The notes beneath the pieces are model-generated. The model was not told where the DNA came from, did no database searches, and saw only the letters and a list, made by a program, of their open reading frames with translations. Source: Panopea generosa (taxonomy: Eukaryota; Mollusca; Bivalvia; Adapedonta; Hiatellidae). From it: a DNA stretch of 64,000 nucleotides. The stretch lies in assembly GCA_029582155.1 (NCBI GenBank), contig CM055899.1, positions 77,378,574 to 77,442,573 on the forward strand, read 5' to 3'. Position numbers and translations under genes: made by a program. Shown here in pieces: positions 23,070 to 35,554 of the stretch. The first letter of the stretch is position 1; each line of letters starts with the position of its first letter.

Positions 23070-24420
23070 TAAACAATAATATATGTATCAACTATAAGAT
23101 AACTAAACTTAACTGCTTACCTGTATCCATCACTCCAGGTACATTCAACTACAAGATAACTAGAATAACTGTTTACTACTTGCAGGTATCAGTCAATCTC
23201 AGTATTGTCAACTACAATATTACTAGAGTAAACTACTTACCAATATACATCACTTTAAGTACATTCAACTCTACAATAACTTGAATAAACTACAGTATCA
23301 GTCACTCTTAAGTATATTCAAGTACAAGATAATTTGAATATCAACTACTTACCATTATTCGACACTCTAAATACATTTAGCTATAAGATAACTTGAATTT
23401 ACTATTTCAGTAACACTCATTCTTTAAGTACATTCAACTACAAGATAAATTGAATAAACGTTTTACCAGTATACATTGTCTTCTTTGGCTGAGAAGTCTA
23501 AGGCCCTGTCGTTTAATGACTACTTGCCTCTCACCTACGCCATATAACAAGAATAAACTACATGCTAGTATTTAGCATTCCTAGTTCATTCAACTACAAT
23601 ATAACTAGAATAAACCACATGCCAGTATTAAGCATTCCTAGTTCATTCAACTACAATATAACTAGAATAAACTACATGCCAGTATTTAGCATTCCTAGTT
23701 CATTCAACTACAATATAACCAGAATAAACTACACGCCAGTATTTAGCATTCCTAGTTCATTCAACTACAATATAACTAGAATAAACTACATGCCAGTATT
23801 TAGCATTCCTAGTTCATTCAACTACAATATAACTAGAATAAACTACATGCCAGTATTTAGCATTCCTAGTTCATTCAACTACAATATAACTAGAATAAAC
23901 TACATGCCAGTATTTAGCATTCCTAGTTCATTCAACTACAATATAACAAGAATAAACTACATGCCAGTATTTAGCATTCCTATTTCATTCAACTACAATA
24001 TAACTAGAATAAACTACATGCCAGTATTTAGCATTCCTTGTTCATTCAACTACAATATAACTAGAATAAACTACATGCCAACATTTAGCATTCCTAGTTC
24101 ATTCAACTACTTTATAAATAGAATAAACAATATACCATTATGCGGCACGCCAGAAAATTCAACTACAAGATAATTATAATAAACTACATGTATTTACCAA
24201 TATCAGTCGTTCTCAGTTAATTCAACTGCAATATATACCTAGAAAATAAACTTCATACTATTATCCGAAATTCCAGTACATTCAAATACAAGATACTAGT
24301 CACTAGAGTAAATCACATGTACTTACCACTATCCGTAAGTCCCAGTCATTTCAACTGCAATATACCTAAAATAAATTATAAACCATTACCCGGTACTACA
24401 GTGCATTGAAGTCCAAGTAC
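23070..24420. repeat. 57-bp minisatellite resembling a TRP exon/donor junction
   Basis: The core (23562-24120) has about ten near-identical 57-bp units. Because 57 is divisible by 3 they keep a 203-codon frame open (MPVFSIPSSFNYNITRINY repeated); this is judged not to be a gene. Flanking copies are diverged. Some (23110-23150, 24318-24358) read CTTACC-GTATCC--CTCC-GT-CATTCAAC, which matches TRP unit A exon 11 with its 5' splice site (39505-39545, plus-strand text). Confidence 0.85.
23484..23538 (+). mobile_element. SINE family 3 head fragment
   Basis: TTGGCTGAGAAGTCTAAGGC followed by CCTGTCGTTTAATGACTACT matches the Leu-tRNA-like head of the SINE at 35340-35484, in the opposite orientation. 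It lies inside the 57-bp array. Confidence 0.6.
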
Positions 24421-27400
24421 CATCTACTTTATTTTATAGTATGATTCCAACCCATTAACTAATAGTATCATCTATATTATTAGATAGTATGACTCATCAA
24501 CAAATAGTACAACCTGCGTTATTAGCTCTCCGGGACGAAGTCCAAGGAGAGCTACTGTCATGACCCCGGCGTCGGCGTCGTCGTTGTCGTCATCTGTGGA
24601 CACCCAGGTTAAATTTTTGCATTTAAGTTTCAGTTATCTATGCAACCACTCATTGGATGTCAATGAAACTTTGCATGTGTGTTGACCATCATCAATGACA
24701 CACACAGAGACAAGAACCATAACTCTGATTGCATTTTGGCACAGTTATGGCCCTTTTTGGACTTAGACACCCAGGTTAAACTTTGCGTTTAGTTGCGTTT
24801 AAGTTTAAGATATCTATGCAACCACTCATTGGATGTGAATGAAACTTCACATGTTTGTTTACGTTTATCAATGGAACACACAGAGACAAGAACCATAACT
24901 TTGGATTGCTTTTTGGCACAGTTATGGTCCTTTTTGGACTTAGACACCCAGGTTAAACTTTGAGTTTAGTTGCGTTTAAGATATCTATGCAACCACTCAT
25001 TGGATCTGAATGAAACTTCACATGTGTGTTCACCATCATCTATAGAACATATAGACAAGAACCATAACTCTGGATTGCATTTTGGCAAAGTTATGGCCCT
25101 TTTTGGACTTAGACATCAAGGTTAAACTTTGAGTTTAATTGCGTTTAAGATTAAGATATCTATGCAACCACTCATTGGATGTGAATGAAACTTCACATGT
25201 GTGTTCACCATCATCAATGGAACACACAGAGACAAGAACCATAACTTTGTATTGAATACTGGCACAGTAATGACCCTTTTTAGACTTAGACACTCAGGTT
25301 AAACTTTGAGTTTAGTTACGTTTAAGTTTAAGATATCTATGCAACCACTCATTGGATGTGAATGAACCATCACATGTGTGTTCACCATCATCAATGGAAC
25401 ACATAATGGAACACACAGAGACAAGAACCATAACTCTGGGTTGCATTTTGGCACAGTAATGGCCCTTTTTGGACTAAGACCCAGAGGCGAGTTTTGTTGT
25501 CTTCTGACAGCTCTTGTTATATTGCATAATTAAACCCATCAACTAATAGTACCATCTACGCTTTCAAAGTGTTTGAATTTAGCAAATCAACTAATAGTAC
25601 CATCTACGCTTTCAAAGCTTTTGGATCTAGCTCATCAACTAATAGTACCATCTAGTAATCTACGCTTTCAAAGTGTTTGAATCTAGCTCATCAACTAATA
25701 GTACCATCTACGCTTTCAAAGGGTTTGAATATAACTCATCAACTAATAGTACCATCGACGCTTTAAAAGTGTTTGAATCTAGCTCATCAACTAATAGTAC
25801 CATCTAGTAATCTACGCTTTCAAAGTGTTTGAATCTAGCTCATCAACTAATAGTACCATCTATGCTTTCATAGTGTTTGAATCTAGCTCATCAATTATTA
25901 GTACCATCTACGCTTTCAAAGTGTTTGAATCTAACTTATCAACTAATAGTACCATCTACGCTTTCAAAGTGTTTGAATCTAGCTCATCAACTAATAGTAC
26001 CATCTAGTTATCTACGCTTTCAAAGTGTTTGAATCTAGCTCATCAACTAATAGTACCATCTATGCTTTCAGAGTGTTTGAATCTAGCTCATCAATTATTA
26101 GTACCATCTACGCTTTCAAAGTGTTTGAATCTAGCTCATCAACTAATAGTACCATCTAGTTATCTACGCTTTCAAAGTGTTTGAATCTAGCTCATCAACT
26201 AATAGTACCATCTATGCTTTCAGAGTGTTTGAATCTAGCTCATCAATTATTAGTACCATCTACGCTTTCAAAGTGTTTGAATCTAGCTCATCAACTAATA
26301 GTACCATCTAGTTATCTACGCTTTCAAAGTGTTTGAATCTAGCTCATCAACTAATAGTACCATCTAGTTATCTACGCTTTCAAAGTGTTTGAATCTAGCT
26401 CATCAACTAATAGTACCATCTATGCTTTCAGAGTTTGAATCTAGCTCATCAATTATTAGTACCATCTACGCTTTCAAAGTGTTTGAATCTAGCTCATCAA
26501 CTAATAGTACCATCTAGTTATCTACGCTTTCAAAGTGTTTGAATCTAGCTCATCAACTAATAGTACCATCTATGCTTTCAGAGTGTTTGAATCTAGCTCA
26601 TCAATTATTAGTACCATCTACGCTTTCAAAGTGTTTGAATCTAACTTATCAACTAATAGTACCATCTACGCTTTCAAAGTGTTTGAATCTAGCTCATCAA
26701 CTAATAGTACCATCTAGTTATCTACGCTTTCAAAGTGTTTGAATCTAACTTATCAAATAAAAGTACCATCTACGCTTTCAAAGTGTTTGAATCTCGCTTT
26801 CATAGTGTTTGAATCTAGCTCATCAACTAATAGTACCATCTACGCTTTCAAAGTGTTTGAATTTAGCTCATCAACTAATAGTACCATCTATGCTTTCAGA
26901 GTGTTTGAATCTAGCTCATCAATTATTAGTACCATCTACGCTTTCAAAGTGTTTGAATCTAACTTATCAACTAATAGTACCATCTACGCTTTCAAAGTGT
27001 TTGAATCTAGCTCATCAACTAATAGTACCATCTAGTTATCTACGCTTTCAAAGTGTTTGAATCTAACTTATCAAATAAAAGTACCATCTACGCTTTCAAA
27101 GTGTTTGAATCTCGCTTTCATAGTGTTTGAATCTAGCTCATCAACTAATAGTACCATCTACGCTTTCAAAGTGTTTGAATCTAGCTCATCAACTAATAGT
27201 ACCATCTATGCTTTCAGAGTGTTTGAATCTAGCTCATCAATTATTAGTACCATCTACGCTTTCAAAGTGTTTGAATCTAACTTATCAACTAATAGTACCA
27301 TCTACGCTTTCAAAGTGTTTGAATCTAGCTCATCAACTAATAGTACCATCTAGTTATCTACGCTTTCGAAGTGTTTGAATATAGCTCATCAACTAATAGT

Positions 27401-29330
27401 ACCATCTATGCTTTCAGAGTGTTTGAATCTAGCTCATCAATTATTAGTACCATCTACGCTTTCAAAGTGTTTGCATCTAGCTCATCAACTAATAGTACCA
27501 TCTAGTTATCTACGCTTTCAAAGTGTTTTAATCTAACTTATCAAATAAAAGTACCATCTACGCTTTCAAAGTGTTTGAATCTCGCTTTCATAGTGTTTGA
27601 ATCTAGCTCATCAACTAATAGTACCATCTACGCTTTCAAAGTGTTTGAATTTAGCTCATCAACTAATAGTACCATCTACGCTTTCAAAGTGTTTGAATCT
27701 AGCTCATCAACTGATAGTACCATCTACGATTTCAAAGTGTTTGAATCTAGCTGAATAGTACCATATACGCTTTCAAAGTGTTTTAATGTAGCTCACCAAC
27801 TAATAGTACTATCTATGCTTTCAAAGTGTTTGAAGCTAACTCATCATCTAATAGTACCATCTACTCTTTCAAAGTGATTGAATGTAGCTCATCATCTAAT
27901 AGTACCATCTACGCTTTCAAAGTGTTTGAATCTAGCTCATCAACTAATAGTACCATCTAGTATTCTACGCTTTCAAAGTGTTTTTTAATCTAGCTCATCA
28001 ACTAATAGTACTATCTACGCTTTCAAAGTGTTTGAATCTAACTTATCAACTAATAGTACTATCTACGCTTTCAAAGTGTTTGAATATAGCTCATCAACTA
28101 ATAGTACCAACTACGCTTTCAAAGTGTTTGAATCTAGCTCATCAACTAATAGTACTATCTACGCTTTCAAAGTGTTTGAATATAGCTCATCAACTAATAG
28201 TACCATCTACGCTTTTAAAGTGTTTGAATCTAGCTCATCAACTAATAGTACCATCTACGCTTTCAAAGTGTATGAATCTACCCCATCAACTAATAGTACC
28301 TGAATATAGCTCATCAACTAATAGTACCATCTACGCTTTCAAGATGTTTAAATCTAGCTCATCAACTAATAGTACCATCTACGCTTATGAAGATTTTGAA
28401 TCTAGCTCAATAGTACCATCTACGCTTTCAAAGTGTATGAATCTACCTCATCACTTAATAGTACCTTAATATAGCACATCAACTAATACTACCCTCTACG
28501 CTTTCAAAGTGTTTGAATCTAGCTCATCAACTTATAGTACCCTCTACGCTTTCAAAGTGTTTGAATCTAGCTCATCAACTTATAGTATCATCTACGCTTT
28601 TAAAGTGTTTGAATCTAGCTCATCAACTAATAGTACCATCTACGCTTTCAAAGATTTTGAATCTAGCTGAATAGTACCATCTACACTTTCAAAGTGTATG
28701 AATCTACCCAATCAACTAATAGTACCTGAATATAGCTCACCAACTAATAGTACCATCTACGATTTCAAAATGTTTTAATCTAGCTCATCAACTAATATTA
28801 CCATCTACGCTTTCGAAGATTTTGAATCTAGCTCAATAGTACCATCTACGCTTTCAAAGTGTTTGAATCTAGCTCATCAAATAATAGTACCATCTACGCT
28901 TTCAAAGTCTTTGAATCTAGCTCATCAACTAAAAGTACCATCTACGCTTTTAAAGTGTTTGAATCTAGCTCATCAACTAATAGTACCCTCTACGCTTCAA
29001 ATTGTTTGGATCTAGTTATCAACTAATAGTACCCTCTACGCTTTCAAAGAATTTGAATCTAGCTCATCAACTAATAGGGCCATCTACGCTTTCAAAGTGT
29101 TTGAATCTAGCTCGTCAACTAATAGTACCCTCTACGCTTTCAAAGTGTTTGAATCTAGCTCATCAACTAATAGTTCACTGTACGCTTTTAAAGTGTTTAG
29201 TCTAGCTCATCAGCTAATAGTACCATCTACGCTTTCAAAGTGTTTGAACATAGCTCATCAGCTTATAGTACCATCTACGCTTTCAATGTGGTAGAATCTA
29301 GCTCATCATCTAATATCAATTTATAGTACC
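24420..29330. repeat. 48-bp satellite array, type A
   Basis: The unit is TAGTACCATCTACGCTTTCA plus AAGTGTTTGAATCTAGCTCA plus TCAACTAA, with about 75-80 copies. Some units carry an 8-bp insertion (AGTTATCT). A 318-bp higher-order unit repeats at 26743 and 27061. Because 48 is divisible by 3, long Ser/Thr/Tyr frames stay open in several phases; none is judged a gene. A mobile element splits the array at 24524-25518. Confidence 0.9.
24524..25518 (+). mobile_element. Helentron-like element with about 190-bp tandem core
   Basis: It starts with a hairpin (AGCTCTCC...GGAGAGCT, 24524-24553), then a leader CCCCGGCGTCGGCGTCGTCG. About five tandem copies of a 190-bp unit follow (CAACCACTCATTGGATGTGA, CACACAGAGACAAGAACCAT, TTATGGCCCTTTTTGGACTT), then a terminus GACAGCTCTTGTT. 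The flanks (GCGTTATT and ATATTGCAT) rejoin to a normal 48-bp satellite unit, so insertion was between T and A with little or no duplication. This organisation recalls bivalve pearl-type or Helentron-associated elements; the class is inferred. Confidence 0.65.
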
Positions 29331-31240
29331 ATTTGATTTAATTAGAGTGTATGAATCTAACCCATCTCTATTAATACCACCATCTACGTTATTATAGTGT
29401 ATGACTCTAACCCATCTCTAATAGTACCACCGTCTACGTTTACTTAGTGTACGAAATTTACGCATTAACTAACAGAACCACCATCTACATTATTATAGTG
29501 TATGATTCTAGCCTATCAACTAATAGTACCATCATCTACGTTATTAAACTGTATGAATCTAACCATCTAATGCTACCATCTACGTTATAATAATGTATGA
29601 ATTCAATCCATCAACTAATAATACCATCTACGTTATTATAGTGTATGAATTCAATCCATCAACTAAAAGTACCATCTACGTTTTTATAATGTATGAATAT
29701 GACCCATCAACTAATAATACCATCTACGTTATTATAATGTATGATCTACGTTATTATAGTGTATGGATATAACCCATCAACTAATAGTACCATCTACGTT
29801 ATTATAGTGTATGGATATAATCCATCAACTAATAGTACCATCTACGTTATTATAGTTGATGGATATAACCCATCAACTTATAGTGCCATTTATGTTATTA
29901 TAGTGTATGAATATAACCCATCAACTAATAGTACCATCTACGTTATTATAGTGTATGGATATAACCCATCAACTAATAGTACCATCTACGTTATTATAGT
30001 GTATGAATATAACTCATCAACTAATACTACCATCTACGTTATTATAGTATATGAATATAAACCATCAACTAACAGTACCATCTATGTTATTATAATGTTA
30101 GAATTCAACCCATCATCTAATAGTACAATATACGCAATTATAGTGTATGAATTCAACCCATCAACTAATAGTATCATCTAGGTTATTATAGTGTATGAAT
30201 TCAACCGATCAACTAATAGTACCATCTACGTTATTATAGTGTATGGATATAATCCATCAACTAATAGTACCATCTACGTTATTATAGTTGATGGATATAA
30301 CCCCTCAACTTATAGTGCCATCTATGTTATTATAGTGTATGAATATAACCCATCAACTAATAGTACCATCTACGTTTTTATAGTGTATGAATTCACCCAT
30401 CATCTAATAGTACCATCTACGTAATTTTAGTGTATGAATTCAACCCATCAACTAATAATACCATCTACGTTATAATAGTGTATGAATTCAATCCATCAAC
30501 TAATAGTACCATCTACGTTTTTATAATGTATGAATATGACCCATCAACTAATAATACCATCTTCGTTATTATAGTGTACCATCTACGTTATTATAATGTA
30601 TGATCTACGTTATTATAGTGTATGGATATAATCCATCAACTAATAGTACCATCTACGTTATTATAGTTTATGGATATAACCCATCAACTTATTGTGCCAT
30701 CTATGTTATTATAGTGTATGAATCTAACCCATCAACTAATAGTAGCATCTACGTTATTATAGTGTATGGATATAACCCACCAACTAATAGTAGCATCTAC
30801 GTTATTATAGTGTATGAAAATAACTCATCAACTAATAGTATCATCTACGTTATTATAGTATATGAATATAAACCATCAACTAACAGTACCATCTATGTTA
30901 TTATAATGTAAGAATTCAACCCATCATCTAATAGTACAATATACGTTATTATAGTGTATGAATTCAACCCATCAACTAATAGTATCATCTAAGATATTAT
31001 AGTGTATGAATTCAACCGATCAACTAATAGTACCATCTACGTTTTTATAGTGTATGAATTCACCCATCATCTAATAGTACCATCTACGTAATTATAGTGT
31101 ATGAATTCAACCCATCAACTAATAGTACCATTTACGTTATAATAGTGTATGAATTCAACTCATCAACTAATAGTACCTTATACGTAATTATAGTGTATGA
31201 ATTCAACCCATCATCTAATAGTACCATCTACGTTATTATG
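29330..31240. repeat. 48-bp satellite array, type B
   Basis: The related unit is CCATCTACGTTATTATAGTG plus TATGAATATAACCCATCAAC plus TAATAGTA. A segment of about 859 bp is repeated (compare 29735 and 30594, both ATGTATGATCTACGTTATTA). Type B shares the CATCAACTAATAGTACCATC half with type A, so the two have a common origin. Open frames here are repeat artefacts. Confidence 0.9.
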
Positions 31241-31309
31241 GAACCAACTCCCTCTTGTGTAAACACACTCTTTATCTTTAAATTCCTCTATCACTTGTGC
31301 TTTGGTTAA

Positions 31310-31850
31310 CTATTAGTTGTTACATTCATATTACATAATATTTAATGCTACTTTTAGTTCATGGGTTAGATTCATACTATGTGATAGTAGATGCTACCAT
31401 TAATTGATATGTATGATTGATACTATAACACAATGTAGAATGTTCTATTAATTGATATATTGGATTAATTTAATAAACATGTACTATATATCTAAGTAGA
31501 TGAAGCTTTCAGTTGATGGATTGTATTCACACTCTGTACTAACGTAGCTGATGATATTGGCTGATAGACTAGATTCATACCATATAATAAGTAGAATGTA
31601 CTATTCTTTGATAGGTTAGATTCATACACTATTACAACTTTGATTGTTCTATTGGTTGACGGGTTGGATTGATACTATATATAAATAGTTCTATTAGATG
31701 GTGTGTTTGAATCATACTTTATAATTATATAGGTGACATATTAATAGTTGATATGTTAGATCAATACTTTTTAATAATAAATAGATGGTACTATTAGTAG
31801 ATAGTTTATATTCATACTATATAACAACGTAGTACTATTGGTTGATGCTG
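31310..31850. repeat. Diverged satellite copies in inverted orientation
   Basis: From about 31310 the monomers read as the reverse complement of the preceding array (e.g. GATGGTACTATTAGTAGATA, ...GGTTAGATTCATACTAT), with heavy divergence and spacing of about 60-75 bp. The satellite block therefore has an orientation switch near 31250-31310. Confidence 0.7.
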
Positions 31851-32060
31851 AACCCTCGATATAGTAATGGTAACACCTAGATTATCAATCTGGGCCTTGT
31901 AAGTTAAAATCCCTGACCGGTCAAAGTCTATGTGATGATTGATATACGACATTGTATTTCATTGTCATTCATCTCCTACCGTTGATTCAAGTTATCACTA
32001 ATTTTGGAGATGTGTGTGCTTGAGTATTGGCTAGTAAGAACCTTACAGGATCCCAGAAAA
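31851..32060 (+). mobile_element. SINE family 2, degenerate head
   Basis: The body TGTGATGATTGATATACGAC...GGAGATGTGTGTGCTTGAGT matches the plus-strand SINE at 52636-52845. The tRNA-like head (TAGATTATCAATCTGGGCC, AAGTTAAAATCCC) is decayed. Confidence 0.65.
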
Positions 32061-32203
32061 AAAAGGTTAGGTTCCCTACACATTTTTAGCCAATCAGAAG
32101 CCTCGTATTAGTGGTGGTAACAAATTTGTAATTTGATAGTTGCCAGAAGTTGTCGGCATTTCTTATCGATCAACTGAACTACTTTTACAGACGCTCTTCG
32201 ATT

Positions 32204-32330
32204 TCAAACCTTCCTTATATTACATGTGCATGAAAATCTATCAAACCTTCCTTATATTACGCGCATAAAAATCTATCAAACCTTCCTTATGTTACGTGTG
32301 CATGAAAACCTATGAAACCATCTTTAATAA
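32204..32330. repeat. 36-bp tandem repeat, about 3.3 copies
   Basis: The unit begins ATCAAACCTTCCTTATATTA and continues CATGTGCATGAAAATCT. Confidence 0.85.
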
Positions 32331-32689
32331 TTTCCCGTTAAGAACATAATGCTATTTAAGTTTACTTTAAACACATTTATATTTGATCGATTGCGAAGTA
32401 AGTTCCAAACTTTTATGAATTGCAATCGATTCGGTTTCCTGTAGGCAACATTACTACGTGTTGTCTTTGAAAAGCCGTCGAGTCTAACAGGCGACCTCGG
32501 GCGAGATGGACTTTGCATGTGGTATTTTAGTTATATTTTATTACTGATGTTACAAAGAATGAATATCATATGCTATAGCATATATTTATATATCACCTAC
32601 ACAAATGGATAAAACTACAAGTTATAACAACACTATGTGATTTATTACTATTGGCAATGAGTTTCGAGAATCTCTTGATGGATATAATA

Positions 32690-35062
32690 TAATACAAGAT
32701 ACAAGATACAGAGTTTATTGTGCAATATAAGGCCTCCGGCCCAAAACACATATACATGCAGTAAACATGGTAGGCATACAAGTATTATAAAACGAAATAA
32801 TAGAATGTATTATGTAATGGTGTTACTAACATAGAAATGTATGATGTTTCAATGTTACACATTTGATTAATAAACAATTGTTGAAAACATGTAAGCATTA
32901 TTTCAGATATATGTAGTACGATAATGCAACGATCAATATCAATAAAATGGCATATTTAATGTTCTACACAATTGTTTAGTTCTTAATGAGTTCATTTCTT
33001 CTTGAAAAAGCATAATATATATAACAGGCGACTGCTTGAATAAGTTTATCGTTTTTTGAAGACATAATCATATTAAATTTATGTACAGTTGGGTTGTTAA
33101 AATATTTTGTTGGAATATATTGAGTTCTCAACACTGAGTAAGAAGGACAGCATAGTAAAAAATGAAACTCGTCCTCAATAGCGTTGGTTTTGCACAGTTT
33201 ACAGGTTCTGAGGTCCATATCAATATTGTGATGCCTTCCAGTTTCCACTTCTAAATTATGAGAAGAAGTTCTAAATTTAGCAATTGCATGTCTAAATTTC
33301 CTGATTGAAACAACATTTAAATACAGTTCATGTTCATAGCTAATTTTAAAGTGGTTATAAAAGCTCAACTTAGAAGAGTTATTGACTGACTCTCTCCATT
33401 TTTGTAAGTATTGATCTTGGAGACGTCTAAGAAAGGTTGCTAAAAATGTTTTCTCGTTATGTACACATTGATTTGACCAAATGTAGCCAAATCCGTTTGT
33501 AAAAAGGAGTTTCCTGATATTACTGACCCAATTGTTTCTCCCATTATTGTCTATTATTTTGAGCATATAATAACACTTTTTTACGTATCTATAATTAGGC
33601 ATCTTTAAAATTTTAAGCCAATAATTAATACAACGTTTTGACGATTCAATCCATAAAGGGTACCTTCCACATTCACCAAGAACTCCTGCGTTGATAGTTT
33701 TTACATTTAAACACATGTAACGTTTGCATGCATACCCATGAATAAGTTTAATGTTTTCACGTTCTTGAAATCCCCATAGTTCACACCCATACAACAATAT
33801 AGGAACAATTTTTGTATCAAACAATTTAAAGAAAACACTGTTTGGTAACTGACCATAATCATAAAGTGAGGAAAGAAGTGAAACTAATACACGCTTTCCT
33901 TTTAATGCTAGATCTTCTGACATTTTGTTAAAAGAAAGTTGCATAGAAAAAGATAATCCAACGTAGGTGAAACAATTGACAACATCAAGTTGGTTACCAT
34001 CATAAAACCATTTTTCATTGTTTGATAATCTGCCACCATTCTTAAAAACCATTGTTTTCGTTTTATTTATGTTGACTTTGAGACATGTTTCACCACAGAA
34101 CTCATGTAGAGTGTTCAAGTGTCTTTGAAGTCCAACTACGGTGTCCGCAATAAGCGCAATATCATCAGCAAATAGTAGGATAAAGAGTTCAACTGTGTCA
34201 GGGAATAGTTGTACTCCTCTATGATCACTATTTTGAATTAGTGGTGCAAGTTCGTTGATGAATAGGGAAAACAAAATGGGTGAGGCTAAACAGCCCTGTT
34301 TCAAGCCTACTGGACAATCGAAACTGTCAGTTGATGAACCGTTACATCTAACTCGTGCTTTTACGCAATCATACATTCCTTGTATAGACTTTAAGAGTTT
34401 ACCTTTCACACCATTTTTCCTTAATGTATTCCATAATTTCACTCGCTGGACAGAATCAAATGCTGTTTAAAGTCAATGAAGGCTACATAAAGTTTGCCGC
34501 GTTTTTTTGAAAGGTATTTAGATATAACTGATTGTAAAATAAATGCATTGTCAATCGTTGAGTATCCTGCTCTAAATCCGGCTTGACATTCTGTAACTTT
34601 GTTATATATATTAACATAAAATGTTAGCCGACGATTAATAATATTGGTATATATTTTCCCAAATATGTCAAGTAAGGATATGCCTCGGTAATTTTCAGGG
34701 GTGTTAATATCGCCCTTTTTATGTAGAGGTACTATTATTGCACTGCTCCAATCTTTTGGGAATTCTCCAGTCTCAAACACACGATTAAAGACACGACAAA
34801 GTAGAGGTAATATGATATCTATGCTATGAATAAACACACCTGGAGGAATATCATCTTGACCTGCAGACTTTGATTCTTTAAGATCTTTAACGGATTTTAA
34901 TATCTCTTCGTCGGTGATTTCAGAATTAAAAATTGTTGATTCCACGTCGCCTATGTCAAATTCTATGTCAGGTTCCACACGTTCATTTTCATCGTTAATT
35001 TCCAAACGGAAAATATTTTCAAAGTAGTTTTTCCATTGATTGTTTGATATAAACGACAACAA
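32690..35062 (-). mobile_element. LINE (non-LTR retrotransposon), 5'-truncated
   Basis: It covers the reverse transcriptase ORF plus a 3' UTR ending in GGGCCGGAGGCC...CAATAAACTCTG and a short (TTGTATC)n tail near 32690. No apurinic endonuclease domain is present, so the element is truncated 5' of RT. It lies beyond the 3' end of TRP unit A, in the same orientation. Confidence 0.85.
32976..35062 (-). pseudogene. LINE reverse transcriptase ORF with a single frameshift
   Basis: The N-terminal part (34439-35062) has 'VPLHKKGDINTPENYRGISL', 'ECQAGFRAGYSTIDNAFIL' and motif A start 'LYVAFIDF'. A one-base loss near 34465 shifts to the frame 32976-34442, with motif B 'GLKQGCLASPILFSLFINEL', an intact catalytic 'LLFADDIALIA', 'VNINKTKTMVFKNG', and a C-terminal Cys/His cluster 'CKLCKTNAIEDEFHFLLCC'. 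Apart from that shift about 690 codons are open, suggesting a fairly recent insertion. The clade is not determined. Confidence 0.88.
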
Positions 35063-35339
35063 TAGACTTTAAAAACAGCATTATAATATGAAAGATTTAT
35101 AAACAGTTTATGAGAAATAAAACAAAAATTTGATTTTGTGCAATAAAATGTTCGAAAAAGATTGATGTGAATATAACTGCGAGAGTAATATTTATATACA
35201 AGTAACATGTGTGATGACAAATAAAACGTATGAACATATCCATGTAATTGTAAGTTGTATTTTATTTTAAACTGGTTTAACGCCATTTTCAAACATGAAT
35301 ATATGTATATATATGGCATATCCAGGTTTTATTAGTGGA
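35063..35339. other. No gene recognised
   Basis: AT-rich spacer between the LINE and a SINE. The minus-strand open frame here has no motif. Confidence 0.5.
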
Positions 35340-35484
35340 GCAAGACTTCATTCTTCGCCAGTAACTGGAAACTTTCACATATAACTGTTAGGAGCGAGCA
35401 AGGGTCGAACCTATGGCCTCAGCGATGAGAGGTAAGTGGTCATTAAACGACAGCGCCTTAGACCACAAGGCCACGGAGGACCCG
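35340..35484 (-). mobile_element. SINE family 3 (Leu-tRNA-like head)
   Basis: The minus strand begins CGGGTCCTCCGTGGCCTTGT then GGTCTAAGGCGC (A box region), a long variable-arm-like stretch, and AGGTTCGACCC (B box), followed by an unrelated body. It is treated as a SINE because the acceptor stem does not pair well and fragments recur at 23484 and 62480. Confidence 0.65.
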
Positions 35485-35517
35485 TTAGTATTAATAAAAC
35501 ACAATTTACATAACACC

Positions 35518-35523
35518 TTTATT
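35518..35523 (-). promoter_or_regulatory. Poly(A) signal AATAAA for TRP unit A
   Basis: AATAAA on the minus strand, about 32 nt beyond the stop codon at 35555, fits the 3' end of unit A. Confidence 0.6.
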
Positions 35524-35554
35524 GTGCTAACTATGTTTACTTTATAGTATTTGA

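Noticed and set aside
23562..24173. 203-codon open frame with 19-residue repeats as a protein gene
   Set aside because: It is exactly the 57-bp minisatellite read through. There is no signal peptide, composition break or independent codon pattern, and the flanking diverged units are not open.
25825..31309. Many Ser/Thr/Tyr-rich open frames (60-163 codons)
   Set aside because: All are read-throughs of 48-bp units whose length is divisible by three; frames overlap in different phases of the same DNA.
23070..31850. CRISPR-like array
   Set aside because: Units are contiguous tandem repeats without unique spacers, in a eukaryotic context.
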